Below are positions 16,281 through 24,009 of a DNA stretch of 45,846 nucleotides, in pieces. Where the stretch lies: the NCBI RefSeq assembly GCF_030654915.1, contig NZ_JAURWM010000237.1, forward strand, positions 1-45,846, written 5' to 3'. Both the position numbers and the translations under genes were made by a program. Numbering within the stretch: position 1 is the first letter of the stretch; every line of letters starts with the position of its first letter. The stretch comes from Phenylobacterium sp. (GTDB lineage Bacteria; Pseudomonadota; Alphaproteobacteria; Caulobacterales; Caulobacteraceae). The notes below the pieces were generated by a model. It was given only the letters and a program-made list of their open reading frames with translations, had not been told where the DNA came from and searched no databases.

Positions 16281-16805
16281 ATGATGGGCGCTCCCGCTGA
16301 ACCAACCAGCAAGTCTTCATTCCCCGCCATCGCCGATGGGCGGACGCGGCTGCTAATCCTCGGCAGCCTCCCCGGAGAGATATCTCTCGCCCGCGCCCAA
16401 TATTACGCCCACCCCCGCAACCAGTTCTGGCGATTGATGGAGACCGTGATCGGGCTCCCCCTGGTGGACGTCGCCTATGCGGACAGGCTGAACACCCTGC
16501 TCGCGGCCGGCGTCGGGATGTGGGACGTCATCGCCTCGGCCGAACGGATCGGCAGCCTGGACACCAAGATCCGCAATCATGAGGCCAACGCGCTGGCGGA
16601 GTTCGCCGCCACCCTGCCCTCGCTGCGGGCCATCGCCTTTAATGGCGGCAAGGCCTCGAGCATCGGCCGCAAGCAACTAGGCCCCGCCCCCTGCTACGCC
16701 CTCGTCACCCTGCCCTCCAGCAGCCCAGCCCACGCCGCGGTTCCCATCGACCGCAAGCGGGCCGAATGGCAGGTGCTGAAAAGCTTCCTGCACGGCGAAA
16801 CCTGA
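16281..16805 (+). CDS. DNA-deoxyinosine (hypoxanthine-DNA) glycosylase, uracil-DNA glycosylase superfamily
   Basis: A 174-residue base-excision-repair glycosylase, counted from the ATG at 16281; the frame is also open from 16254. Motif 1 is 'LILGSLPGEISLARAQYYAHPRNQFW', here described in pieces: 'GSLPGEISL' at the base-flipping site and 'HPRNQFW' beside it. The late motif is 'LPSSSPAHA', corresponding to the HPSPxS-type loop of the superfamily. The pattern matches the hypoxanthine-DNA glycosylase subfamily (family 6 UDG), which removes deaminated adenine, rather than classical Ung. It is a single-domain enzyme of normal length. It converges on the interrupted glycosyltransferase gene, 27 bases away. 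Confidence 0.85.
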   Translation: MMGAPAEPTSKSSFPAIADGRTRLLILGSLPGEISLARAQYYAHPRNQFWRLMETVIGLPLVDVAYADRLNTLLAAGVGMWDVIASAERIGSLDTKIRNHEANALAEFAATLPSLRAIAFNGGKASSIGRKQLGPAPCYALVTLPSSSPAHAAVPIDRKRAEWQVLKSFLHGET

Positions 16806-16832
16806 CCCGGCGCGCGACACGCGCGCGGGAGA

Positions 16833-17789
16833 TCACTGTGGAGAGTGGGTTCGCGCCTCGGGAGCGAGCCGGGTCCAGACGTCCTCAAGAGCGGTCACGA
16901 AGCGGGCGTAGGACCATTGCTGGGCGGTCTCGAAAGCCGCCTCTCGCATCTGCCGCAAGGGCGCCCCGCCGGTCGCCACGAGATCAGCGGCCTCGGCGAG
17001 CGCGTCAGCCGCAGCCTCACAATCGTCTTCTGGGGCCCAAAACCCATTCGAGTCGGTCGCGAACTCTCGACCACCAATGCCGGTGAACCCCGCGCAGACG
17101 GCCCCGCTGGCCATGGCCTCAAGCGGCGTCATTCCCACCGATTCAAAGCGGCTCAGGCTCAAGAACAGAGACGACGACCCAAGTGCGCGCGCCACCTCCC
17201 GTTCGGCGAGGTTCGTGATCTCGGACCACGGAAGGGCTGCATGCCGAGCGTGAACCTTTTTGAAGAATGCCTGGATAATCTTGGCCTCGGATTGGCGCTT
17301 GCGAGGCGAATAGGCCACCGCGCCCACGCGATCCGCCTCCGGCCGAAACAGGCGTTCGTCGGCGAAACAAGGAATGATCTCGACCTTCGCCGCAGGATAG
17401 GCCCGTCGGATGCTTCTTGCGTTCGTCTGACCGACCGCGATGAAGGTCGGAGCGCGGTCTGGGGGAAATTGGTCGATGGCGTCGTAGGCCAGGCCGGCGA
17501 ACGTGAACTGGTTCTGCTCAAACACGACGACGCGATGGCGGCCCTTGGCCGCCGTCAAAAGCGCATTGGGTGCGTCCGAGGGAAGAACGAGAATATCGTC
17601 GGGTCGGAAATCGGCGCCGACCTCCATCGGAACGACGAAGTCGAGCCAAGGGGGCGGCACGGAGGCTGGCGAGCGCCACCATACGCATTCGAAGCCGAGC
17701 CTCGCCAGCGCCTAGACGTGCCGAAGCACGACCTTCTGCCCGCCCGAGACGGCGCCAGTTGGATACGACAGGTACACGATGCGAGACAT
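16833..17789 (-). pseudogene. GT4-type glycosyltransferase interrupted by an in-frame amber codon
   Basis: Reading from ATG 17789 the protein begins 'MSRIVYLSYPTGAVSGG' and continues 'QKVVLRHV', the standard donor-loop N-terminus of GT-B glycosyltransferases. A TAG stop (17712-17714, codon 26) follows, and the same frame then goes on 'ALARLGFECVWWRSP' without further interruption to TGA at 16833. The downstream part holds a clear GT4 C-terminal domain ('FLSLSRFESVGMTPLEAMAS', 'GAVCAGFTGIGG'). Apart from the stop, 318 codons form a complete gene; a GAG-to-TAG change at 'HVEAL' would explain it. Re-initiation at GTG 17660 would give a 275-residue protein lacking the first strand and glycine loop, probably inactive. 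Either a recent nonsense mutation or a sequencing error is possible. The sugar and acceptor are unknown. Confidence 0.8.
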
Positions 17790-17913
17790 GCGCGTCGGTA
17801 ACACACGCGGCGGGAGCGCAAAACCAACGACGGCCCAGACATATAGCCAGCGGGGCGGAGACCGCCCAGCGCGGCAAACACCGGTCAAATCTCTGAGTTT
17901 ATCGAGGAGAAAG

Positions 17914-17989
17914 TGGTGCCTGGGGGCGGGTTCGAACCACCGACACGTGGATTTTCAATCCACTGCTCTACCAACTGAGCTACCCAGGC
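17914..17989 (-). tRNA. tRNA-Phe (GAA)
   Basis: A 76-base cloverleaf with encoded CCA. Acceptor GCCTGGG/CCCAGGC, D arm GCTC/GAGC, anticodon stem GTGGA/TCCAC with loop TTGAAAA (anticodon GAA), T arm GGTGG/CCGCC with TTCGAAC loop, discriminator A73. All stems pair fully apart from one wobble in the T arm. Confidence 0.97.
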
Positions 17990-18085
17990 CAAGAGCCGTT
18001 CCGATCAACGATCAGGCGGTTCAGGATCTTTCAATTCGCCGCGTTCTGGAGGAAAGCGGCAGGCCCCGCCTGCGCGGGAGCCGCG

Positions 18086-18114
18086 TCTATAGAAGAGGTG
18101 TTCGCCGCTGTCCA
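18086..18114 (-). promoter_or_regulatory. Putative sigma-70-type promoter of tRNA-Phe
   Basis: On the minus strand TGGACA (18109-18114) and TATAGA (18086-18091) are 17 bases apart, close to consensus. They lie between yacG and tRNA-Phe, giving a 5' leader of roughly 90 bases. Confidence 0.65.
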
Positions 18115-18122
18115 GCGGCTCT

Positions 18123-18290
18123 TCAGTCTTCTGAATCTTCGTCGTCCGGACGGCTGTCGTCATCGACCACCGGGATGGCGTAGCGGTTGGTCAGCCAACG
18201 CTGCAAGTCCACGTCCGCGCACCGTTTGGAGCAGAACGGGCGGTACTCGGGGATCGAGGGCTTTTTGCAGATCGGGCAAGGGGCGCTCAT
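18123..18290 (-). CDS. yacG: DNA gyrase inhibitor YacG-type zinc-binding protein
   Basis: A 55-residue protein. Four cysteines form the YacG zinc ribbon: 'CPICKK' near residues 5-10 and 'FCSKRCADVDLQRW' near residues 19-32, followed by an acidic tail ('DDDSRPDDEDSED'). E. coli YacG (about 65 residues) binds zinc and inhibits DNA gyrase by contacting GyrB; the same role is inferred here. Its ATG overlaps the RNase gene's TGA by 4 bases (ATGA), so translation is coupled. It closes the infA-maf-RNase-yacG unit seen across alphaproteobacteria. Confidence 0.92.
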   Translation of the reverse strand: MSAPCPICKKPSIPEYRPFCSKRCADVDLQRWLTNRYAIPVVDDDSRPDDEDSED

Positions 18291-19324
18291 GACGCACTCA
18301 CATCGAAACGCTCGCGGGCGGAGGCAGGCTCGGGACGAATCGTGAAGCGAGCGCCGATCCTGGCGGCCAGCTTCATGGCCAGGGGCTTGGCGGCCTCGGC
18401 GACAGCCGGGGCGCAGACGGCGGTCAGACGCGCGCCCGGCTGGGCCGCCCCCTCGTTGTCGATCGCCCGGATCAGGCGCAGGGCCAGGGTCAGGTTCGAC
18501 AAGGCGCCGGTCGCATCACACAGAGTCTCGGCCACGGGCGGAGCGCGGCGCGGAATAGTCATCTCCATGGTGCCGAACCGGCCGACCGGGCCAATGGCGA
18601 CGCCGGGATTGTCCGGCGAGAAGGCGCTACGGGCGGCGGTCAGCAGCGCATTGCCGTCGTGGCCGCGCCCGACCAGGTCGATGACCACGATCCCGCCTAG
18701 GCTCTTCAAGCGCAACAGACGGCCGGCGGCGGCCAAGGCGGCTAGGTTCGCCGCCCGGGTGACGCGCTTGACGTCATTACCCTTGCGCTCGCCAATGTCG
18801 ACGTCGATGGCGACCAGGGCGCGCGTCGGTTCAATGGCGATATTCCCACCGCCGGGCAGCGGATGGATGATGTCCAGCGCCTCGGCCTCGGCCTCATCGG
18901 CGACCTGGCGCGCCTCGCGACCTTCGATGATGTCGACGCCGCGCGCGAAGTTCATCAATTGCTCGGCCATCGACGGCGGCGCGGCCAGCGGACGTGGCGC
19001 CCCCTGGGCCGGGCCGATCACCCGCACGGTGGCGAGTTTGCCGAGCCGCGGCTCGGTACGAATCTCGACCTCCAGCGACTGGCCCTCGACGGGCCGGGCG
19101 TCAGGCTTGAACGAGAACAGCGCCTCGACGCCGCCGAGATCAACAAAGGCCGAGGCGAAGGCCGGCTCCACCTTGCGCACCCGCGCAATGTGGCGCGCGC
19201 CCAGGCGGGTCGCCTGGTCATCGCCGTCGCGCTCGATCAACAGGCGCTCGGGGCGGCCGTCCAGCAGGACGACGCCGCGCGTTTCACCGATGCCGCGATC
19301 CAGAAAGAGGCTGCGCTCGCTCAT
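18287..19324 (-). CDS. Compact ribonuclease E/G family protein
   Basis: A 345-residue RNase E/G-type endoribonuclease. An S1-like segment ('HIARVRKVEPAFASAFVDLGG', residues 45-65) leads into the catalytic core. The two metal-binding aspartates can be placed: Asp174 in 'LVAIDVDIGERKG' and Asp216 in 'LGGIVVIDLVGRG'; 'GPVGRFGTMEMTI' is the characteristic downstream motif. The CPxC zinc-link that joins protomers in RNase E and G is absent, and there is no C-terminal degradosome scaffold. It is much shorter than RNase G (about 490). This small form, next to maf and yacG, is common in alphaproteobacteria; a full-length RNase E is expected elsewhere in the genome. Its precise RNA targets are unknown. 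It overlaps maf by 4 bases. Confidence 0.88.
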   Translation of the reverse strand: MSERSLFLDRGIGETRGVVLLDGRPERLLIERDGDDQATRLGARHIARVRKVEPAFASAFVDLGGVEALFSFKPDARPVEGQSLEVEIRTEPRLGKLATVRVIGPAQGAPRPLAAPPSMAEQLMNFARGVDIIEGREARQVADEAEAEALDIIHPLPGGGNIAIEPTRALVAIDVDIGERKGNDVKRVTRAANLAALAAAGRLLRLKSLGGIVVIDLVGRGHDGNALLTAARSAFSPDNPGVAIGPVGRFGTMEMTIPRRAPPVAETLCDATGALSNLTLALRLIRAIDNEGAAQPGARLTAVCAPAVAEAAKPLAMKLAARIGARFTIRPEPASARERFDVSAS

Positions 19325-19911
19325 GTGCGGACAAACCCCAGGCCGGTCAGAAGGTTCATGGTTTCATAGAGCGGCAGGCCGACCACGGCCGGATAGGAGC
19401 CCTGGATCGACATGACGAAGGCGCCGGCCTTGCCCTGAATAGCGTAGCCGCCGGCCTTGCCGATCCCCTCCCCGTCCTGGAGATAGGCGTCGATCTCGGC
19501 GGGCGTCAGGCGCTTGAAGTGCAGCCGGGTTTCAACGAGCCGCTTCACCGTGCGGCCGTCAGGCGCGACCACGGCGACGGCGGTCAGCACCTTGTGAGCG
19601 CGGCCCGAGAGCAGTTCCAGACATTTGCGACCCTGCGCCTGCGTCTCGACCTTGGGCAGGATACGGGTCCCGACCGCGACGATGGTGTCGGCCGCCAGCA
19701 CATAGGCGTCACTGTTGGTTTCGGCGACCTTGGCGGCCTTGGCGAGCGCCAGGCGCAGCGCTGTCTGGCGGGGGGTCTCGGTCTTCAGAGGCGTTTCGTC
19801 GATCTCGGCGGCCACGACCGCATCAGGCGTCAGGTCGACCTGACGCAGGAGATCCATCCGCCTGGGACTTGCGGAAGCCAGCACCAGGCGCTGCGATGTC
19901 ATATTTGGCAA
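19321..19911 (-). CDS. maf: Maf-family nucleoside triphosphate pyrophosphatase
   Basis: A 196-residue Maf protein. These house-cleaning enzymes hydrolyse non-canonical or modified nucleoside triphosphates (dTTP/UTP or m7GTP depending on subgroup) to monophosphates. The signature 'LVLASASPRRMDLLRQ' is at residues 10-25; 'AADTIVAVGTRILPKV' holds the catalytic aspartate, and 'YAIQGKAGAFVMSIQGSYPAVVGLP' (in two pieces, 'YAIQGKAGAF' and 'GSYPAVVGLP') is the conserved C-terminal region. Length is normal. It begins 7 bases after infA and overlaps the RNase gene by 4 bases. Which nucleotide subgroup it belongs to I cannot say. Confidence 0.95.
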   Translation of the reverse strand: MPNMTSQRLVLASASPRRMDLLRQVDLTPDAVVAAEIDETPLKTETPRQTALRLALAKAAKVAETNSDAYVLAADTIVAVGTRILPKVETQAQGRKCLELLSGRAHKVLTAVAVVAPDGRTVKRLVETRLHFKRLTPAEIDAYLQDGEGIGKAGGYAIQGKAGAFVMSIQGSYPAVVGLPLYETMNLLTGLGFVRT

Positions 19912-19918
19912 AAGGCCT

Positions 19919-20137
19919 CTAACGGACTCGGAAGGTGATACGGCCCTTGGTGAGGTCGTAGGGGGTCATCTCGACCACGACCTTGTCGCCTGCCGAAACG
20001 CGGATGCGGTTCTTACGCATCTTGCCGGCCGTGTGACAGGTTATCTCGTGATCGTTCTCGAGTTTCACCCGAAACATGGCGTTGGGCAGGACTTCACTGA
20101 CCGTGCCGGGAAATTCCAACAACTCTTCTTTCGCCAT
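19919..20137 (-). CDS. infA: Translation initiation factor IF-1
   Basis: A 72-residue single OB-fold protein, the exact usual length of IF-1. It binds the ribosomal A site during initiation. The sequence is highly conserved: '[21 protein letters not shown]', '[20 protein letters not shown]', '[11 protein letters not shown]'. GGAG lies 7 bases upstream of the ATG. It heads the infA-maf-RNase-yacG unit. A perfect palindrome (20201-20216) lies in its upstream region. Confidence 0.99.
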   Translation of the reverse strand: MAKEELLEFPGTVSEVLPNAMFRVKLENDHEITCHTAGKMRKNRIRVSAGDKVVVEMTPYDLTKGRITFRVR

Positions 20138-20200
20138 GCAAGCTCCAACAGGTGGCGGTCAAAGGGAACGGCCAACGAAGTGAGTCGCGACGTGAGCCGG

Positions 20201-20216
20201 AGCTACAGATGTAGCT
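20201..20216. promoter_or_regulatory. Palindrome upstream of infA
   Basis: AGCTACA-ga-TGTAGCT has perfect 7-base arms. It lies between the end of the phosphatase gene and infA. It could be a hairpin terminating the upstream unit (the minus-strand sequence after it is not U-rich) or an operator; the role is undetermined. Confidence 0.4.
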
Positions 20217-20248
20217 TTAAGCGCTGTACGCGCTCGAATGGCCAATAG

Positions 20249-20728
20249 CTAGCGGGGGAACCGTTCGGCGATCCGCTGCGCCAGACTGTCGCGCACCTCG
20301 CGATAGGCGGCCAGTCGCGCCTCGCGCGAACCGTCAGCCAGGGTTGGATCGAAGGTGGGCCAATACTCGATGTCGGCCGAGCGTCCGCGGGTCAGTTCGA
20401 CGGCACGATGCTGGGCCTCGGGCGTCAGCGAAATGACCAGATCGAAGGAGGCGTCCTCCAGATCATCGAAGGTCTTCGGTGCGTGGCTTTCCAGGTCGCA
20501 GGATATCTCGGCCATCACCGAACGCACGAAGGGATCGGCGCCCTCGCCCGCCTCGCCGGCCTCGCGCTTCAGGCCGCAGCTATCGACATAGACCCTGTCG
20601 CCCAGCGCGCGCTTCAGCAACGCTTCGGCCATGGGCGAGCGCACCCGGTTGAAATTGCAGGCGAAGAGGACCGCGCCGGGCAAGGGCGACCGCGATGCGT
20701 CAGCCGGCATAGAGCCTAGCCTCGCCAA
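20249..20728 (-). CDS. Low-molecular-weight protein-tyrosine-phosphatase / ArsC-like protein
   Basis: A 159-residue member of the low-molecular-weight phosphatase fold. The P-loop 'FACNFNRVRSPMAEALL' contains the CX5R catalytic signature (Cys24 and Arg30), and 'WPTFDPTLADGS' supplies the general-acid aspartate. The family includes tyrosine phosphatases and arsenate reductases. The loop is not the one of a typical arsenate reductase and no ars genes are nearby, so phosphatase or a housekeeping role is more likely. The frame begins inside the end of the UPF0262 gene; a second ATG at 20710, 5 bases after that stop, is an equally good start. UPF0262 and this gene are neighbours in many alphaproteobacteria. 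Confidence 0.87.
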   Translation of the reverse strand: MARLGSMPADASRSPLPGAVLFACNFNRVRSPMAEALLKRALGDRVYVDSCGLKREAGEAGEGADPFVRSVMAEISCDLESHAPKTFDDLEDASFDLVISLTPEAQHRAVELTRGRSADIEYWPTFDPTLADGSREARLAAYREVRDSLAQRIAERFPR

Positions 20729-21195
20729 TGCAGGGCGCAGATCAGCGTGAACAGCCGCCGCGAGGTGTCGAGATTAGTCTCGATCTTGCCATGCAGCCGG
20801 GTCCGCAGCAGCTCGGAGGCTTCATTGTGCAAGCCACGCCGGCCCATATCCAGCGCCTCGATCTGCTGAGGCGTGGAGTTGCGGATCGCCTGATAGTAGC
20901 TCTCGCAGATCAGGAAATAGTCCTTGATGAGCATGCGGAACGGCGACAGCGACAGGATATGGCGCTTCTCGTAGTCCGGGCCGCGGACATCCAGCACAAG
21001 CCGGTTCTCCAGCAGCCCCATGCGCAGGTCATAGGGACCAGTCGCCGCGCCCTCGGGGAAGAAGTAGTTCTCCTCCAGAAGATCGAAGATGGCGATCTGC
21101 CGCTCCTGCTCCTGGTCGCGTGAGACCGCGGCGAGGGAATCCTCGTCGATCTCCACGGACTGCAGGCGGTGATGGGTGCGGTCTTCGTCGGCCAT
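20716..21195 (-). CDS. UPF0262 family protein
   Basis: A 159-residue soluble protein of the uncharacterised UPF0262 family, restricted mostly to alphaproteobacteria. Recognisable segments are 'ERQIAIFDLLEENYFFP', 'YDLRMGLLENRLVLDVR', 'LSPFRMLIKDYFLICESYY' and 'GRRGLHNEASELLRTRL'. It has no signal peptide or membrane helix. It precedes the LMW phosphatase gene on the same strand. In relatives this gene often directly follows hisD; here an SH3-protein gene and a repeat lie between them. Function unknown. Confidence 0.92.
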   Translation of the reverse strand: MADEDRTHHRLQSVEIDEDSLAAVSRDQEQERQIAIFDLLEENYFFPEGAATGPYDLRMGLLENRLVLDVRGPDYEKRHILSLSPFRMLIKDYFLICESYYQAIRNSTPQQIEALDMGRRGLHNEASELLRTRLHGKIETNLDTSRRLFTLICALHWRG

Positions 21196-21286
21196 GGCTC
21201 AATGGGTGAGGGCTTGCCTGGAGCTTTATTGCAAAGCACCCCCTAACGTCATCCTGCCACGTGCGATCTTCGCACCCGTGCACAAT

Positions 21287-21317
21287 AAAAAGCGCCCGGC
21301 GTGTCTCGCCGGACGCT
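21287..21317 (-). terminator. Rho-independent terminator after the SH3-domain gene
   Basis: On the minus strand GCGtCCGGCG-agacac-CGCCGGgCGC forms a 10-bp stem with one mismatch, followed by TTTTTATTG. It lies about 20 bases after the stop at 21339. Confidence 0.85.
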
Positions 21318-21338
21318 TTCGAGGCCAACTAGGCCCGC

Positions 21339-21989
21339 CTAGTAGCGGTAGTTCGCATTCTGATAGCCGGCCGGCTGGACGTAGGCGCCGTGGACATAGC
21401 CGACGCCGACGCCGTTCTGGCCCACCAGGATCCACTCAGTGCCACGCACCCTGGCCAGGGCTTGGAAAGTCTGGCCCGGCCGCAGGCTACCCACCCGCGC
21501 CGCCGAGGTGGTGGGCGCCGCCCGCAGGTTCAGCGTCGAGCCCGAAACGAAGGACCCGCCGTCACGAACATAGGCGGCCGGGGACAGGTTGCCGTTCAGG
21601 CGATAGCCGTTCTGGACGTAGGTCGTAGGACGGTAGGCCTGTTGCTGCTGGCCGTAGTAGGCGTTCTGACCGGCCGCATCGCGCTGCATCTTGCAGCCGA
21701 CCCAGGAGCCGGTCGCCGCGCCGGCGACGGCGCCGATGGCGGTGCCCGTGCCGCGATCGTTCTTGGCCAGGTTCGAACCCGCCGCCGCGCCGACCAGCGC
21801 GCCGATCAGGGCGCCGCCCATCTGCTTGCCGCCGGGCGCGTCGCAGCTGACGATGGAGCCGGGGCCGCCGCCGGTCGGCGCGCGGTACTGCTGGGCGTTC
21901 GCCGTGCTCACGGCGCCGATCGCCAGAGCGCCGGTCAGGGTCGCCACGGCCGCGCCGCGCATCAATTTCGAAGTCTTCAGAGTGCGCAT
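21339..21989 (-). CDS. Exported protein with glycine-zipper and bacterial SH3 domain
   Basis: A 216-residue envelope protein. A signal peptide is visible (residues 1-33, ending 'STANAQ'). Next comes a glycine-zipper segment ('GGALIGALVGAAAGSNLAKN', 'GTAIGAVAGAATGSWVGCKM'), of the kind that inserts in or lies on membranes. A bacterial SH3-type module follows ('SGSTLNLRAAPTTSAARVGSL', 'WILVGQNGVGVGYVHGAYV'), which in other proteins binds peptidoglycan peptides. A periplasmic cell-wall-associated role is inferred. It has its own terminator and is flanked upstream by the REPIN-like repeat, so it looks like an independent unit inserted in a conserved housekeeping block. Confidence 0.85.
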   Translation of the reverse strand: MRTLKTSKLMRGAAVATLTGALAIGAVSTANAQQYRAPTGGGPGSIVSCDAPGGKQMGGALIGALVGAAAGSNLAKNDRGTGTAIGAVAGAATGSWVGCKMQRDAAGQNAYYGQQQQAYRPTTYVQNGYRLNGNLSPAAYVRDGGSFVSGSTLNLRAAPTTSAARVGSLRPGQTFQALARVRGTEWILVGQNGVGVGYVHGAYVQPAGYQNANYRY

Positions 21990-22133
21990 AGCCAGGTCTC
22001 CGTCCTTGGTAAGGTTCTGTCTGGAGCCTTCCGGCCCCGATGACGAACACCCTAGAGCGGGCTTCCTGAACGGCCTCCAAGACGGAACTGACAGGAACTG
22101 TTCAGCTTCGTTGACGACTGCGCCAGACTCATT

Positions 22134-22252
22134 CCTCTCCCCCGGGAGAGGTCAGGTGAGGAGGAGGCGCGCAGCGGCGCTCTACCGACCATCAGCCCGC
22201 GTATCGGCAAGGCAAAAGCCCCTCACCCAGCCTCTCCCCGGCGGGGAGAGGA
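22134..22252. repeat. REPIN-like pair of inverted palindromic repeats
   Basis: Left unit (22134-22161) CCTCTCCC-ccGGGAGAGG followed by tCAGGTGAGG; right unit (22221-22252) CCTCACCC followed by agCCTCTCCCCGgcGGGGAGAGG. Each contains a palindrome, and the right unit is the inverted copy of the left, about 60 bases apart. This is the architecture of REPINs (two REP sequences head to head). Similar half-palindromes occur at 6731-6750 and 8957-8974. It lies between hisD (minus) and the SH3 gene (minus). Confidence 0.7.
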
Positions 22253-22256
22253 GAAG

Positions 22257-23543
22257 TTACCCCTGCTTGGTCAGGCGGATCGCGGCCGAGCGCGCGTGGG
22301 CGGGAAGCCCTTCGGCGTCGGCGAGCGCGACAGTGCGCGGCCCCAGGATCGCGAACGATTTCTCATCGCACTTCACGATCGAGGTGCGCTTGATGAAGTC
22401 GAACAGCGAAAGGCCCGAGGAGAAGCGCGCCGCGCGGCTTGTCGGCAAGACGTGGTTGGAGCCGGCCACATAGTCGCCGATGGCCTCAGGCGTCAGCCGG
22501 CCGAGGAAGATCGCCCCGGCGTGGCGGACCTGATCGGCCAGGCGCTCTGGATTATCGAGCGCGAACTCGACGTGTTCCGGCGCGATGTAGTTGACCAGAC
22601 GCGGCGCTTCTTCGAGCGGCGCGATGATGATCGCCCCGTGATCGCGCCACGAGGCGGCGGCGTCCTCACCCGTGCTCAGCGACTTCAGTTGCTCGGCGAC
22701 CTGGGCGGCGACCGCTTCGCCGAACGCCTCGTCGTCAGTGATCAGAATCGATTGGGCGGCGGGGTCATGCTCGGCCTGCGACAACAGGTCGGCGGCGATC
22801 CAATCTGCACGGTTGGCGCCGTCGGCCACCACCACGATCTCCGAGGGGCCAGCCAGGGCGTCGATGCCAACCGTGCCATAGACCCGGCGCTTGGCGGCGG
22901 TGACATAGGCGTTGCCGGGGCCGACGATCTTGTCGACCGGCGCGATGGGGCCGGCGCCATAGGCGAGCGCGGCCACGGCCTGCGCGCCCCCGACGCGCCA
23001 GATCTCGGTGACGCCAGCCTCCTTGGCGGCGGCCAGGACGGCCGGCTGCAGGCGCCCAGGCGGCGTGACCATGGCGATGCGCTCGACGCCAGCGGCGGCG
23101 GCGGGCACCGCGTTCATCAGCACCGTCGACGGATAGGCGGCGCGGCCGCCCGGCACATAGATCCCGACCGCTTCGATCGCCGTCCAGCGCCAGCCTAGCT
23201 CGACGCCGGCCTCATCGGTGAAGGCCATGTCAGCGGGCCGTTGGCGCTCGTGATAGGCGCGGATGCGCTTTGCCGCGAAGGCGATGGCCTCGCGAACCTC
23301 GGGCGAGCACTCAGCCGCACCGGCCTCGATCTCGTCAGCCGTGACCCGGATGTTGCTTTCGTCAACCTCGACGCGGTCGAACTGGCGTCCGAACCGAAGC
23401 ACGGCGGCCAGCCCCTCGGCGCGAACGGCGGCCAGGACGTCACGGACGGCGGTGTCGACTTCCTCGGGCGTCTCGCGGCGCTCGTCGATGAACGCGGCGA
23501 AGGCGGCCTCGAAGCCGGGATCGGAGAAACGGAAGCTGCGCAT
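22257..23543 (-). CDS. hisD: Histidinol dehydrogenase
   Basis: A 428-residue zinc enzyme that carries out the last two oxidations of histidine biosynthesis, histidinol to histidine via histidinal, with NAD. Conserved segments are 'WRWTAIEAVGIYVPGGRAAYPST', read as 'VGIYVPGGRAAYPSTVLMN', 'IWRVGGAQAVAALAYG', 'KIVGPGNAYVTAAKR', 'GPSEIVVVAD', 'LLSQAEHDPAAQSILIT' with the zinc and base residues, and 'GSNHVLPTS'. Length is normal (about 430). It lies 39 bases downstream of a DUF2948 gene and murA on the same strand, as in other Caulobacterales. No other his genes are in the window. Confidence 0.98.
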   Translation of the reverse strand: MRSFRFSDPGFEAAFAAFIDERRETPEEVDTAVRDVLAAVRAEGLAAVLRFGRQFDRVEVDESNIRVTADEIEAGAAECSPEVREAIAFAAKRIRAYHERQRPADMAFTDEAGVELGWRWTAIEAVGIYVPGGRAAYPSTVLMNAVPAAAAGVERIAMVTPPGRLQPAVLAAAKEAGVTEIWRVGGAQAVAALAYGAGPIAPVDKIVGPGNAYVTAAKRRVYGTVGIDALAGPSEIVVVADGANRADWIAADLLSQAEHDPAAQSILITDDEAFGEAVAAQVAEQLKSLSTGEDAAASWRDHGAIIIAPLEEAPRLVNYIAPEHVEFALDNPERLADQVRHAGAIFLGRLTPEAIGDYVAGSNHVLPTSRAARFSSGLSLFDFIKRTSIVKCDEKSFAILGPRTVALADAEGLPAHARSAAIRLTKQG

Positions 23544-23582
23544 GGGCGCTGTTTAGCGGCCAGGGCCTTGCCGCGCTAGGGC

Positions 23583-24008
23583 TCAGAGCTCGTGTTTGGG
23601 CGTCCGCGGCGTCGGCCAGGGCGGGCTGACGTCGGCCAGCACCGCGTCCAAGCACTCGACCTCCGCCCGCAGGTCGCCGCCGCCGGCGAAGGTGAAGACC
23701 ACCGCCCCGCCCGGCGCCTCGCCCGGCTCGAACGCGATGTTCAGCAGCTCGACCACCGCGTCCTTGGCCCCGCGCCGCAGCTTGCGGGCCTGGACCTTCA
23801 GCACCGAGCCAAGCTGGATGGCCGAACGCACGCGCTCGCCGCCCTGGCCTTCCCAGCGATAGCGGTTGAGCGCCAGGGTCAGTTGGCGGGTCGCCGGCTC
23901 GTATAGGATGTCGCCGATCTTGCCGACCGCGTCCTGCAGGGCGGCGGCGATCACGGCCAGGTCCTCGGCGTCTTCCGCCAGTAGGCGCAGACCAGCAGTC
24001 TCTGTCAT
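23583..24008 (-). CDS. DUF2948 family protein
   Basis: A 141-residue soluble protein from ATG 24008, which lies one base after the murA stop; the frame is open further upstream inside murA but that start is unlikely. Features: 'LLAEDAEDLAVIAAALQDAVG', 'YEPATRQLTLALNRYRWEG', 'RVRSAIQLGSVLKVQARKL', 'FEPGEAPGGAVVFTFAGGGDLRAEVECL' (in pieces). These match the alphaproteobacterial family DUF2948, which is nearly always found between murA and hisD. No enzyme motif is visible and the function is unknown. Coupling to murA suggests co-expression with cell-wall synthesis. Confidence 0.9.
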   Translation of the reverse strand: MTETAGLRLLAEDAEDLAVIAAALQDAVGKIGDILYEPATRQLTLALNRYRWEGQGGERVRSAIQLGSVLKVQARKLRRGAKDAVVELLNIAFEPGEAPGGAVVFTFAGGGDLRAEVECLDAVLADVSPPWPTPRTPKHEL

Positions 24009-24009
24009 T

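Noticed and set aside
20249..20728. An arsenate-resistance operon
   Set aside because: The LMW phosphatase fold alone does not imply arsenate reduction; no arsB, acr3 or arsR gene is present and the neighbours are housekeeping.
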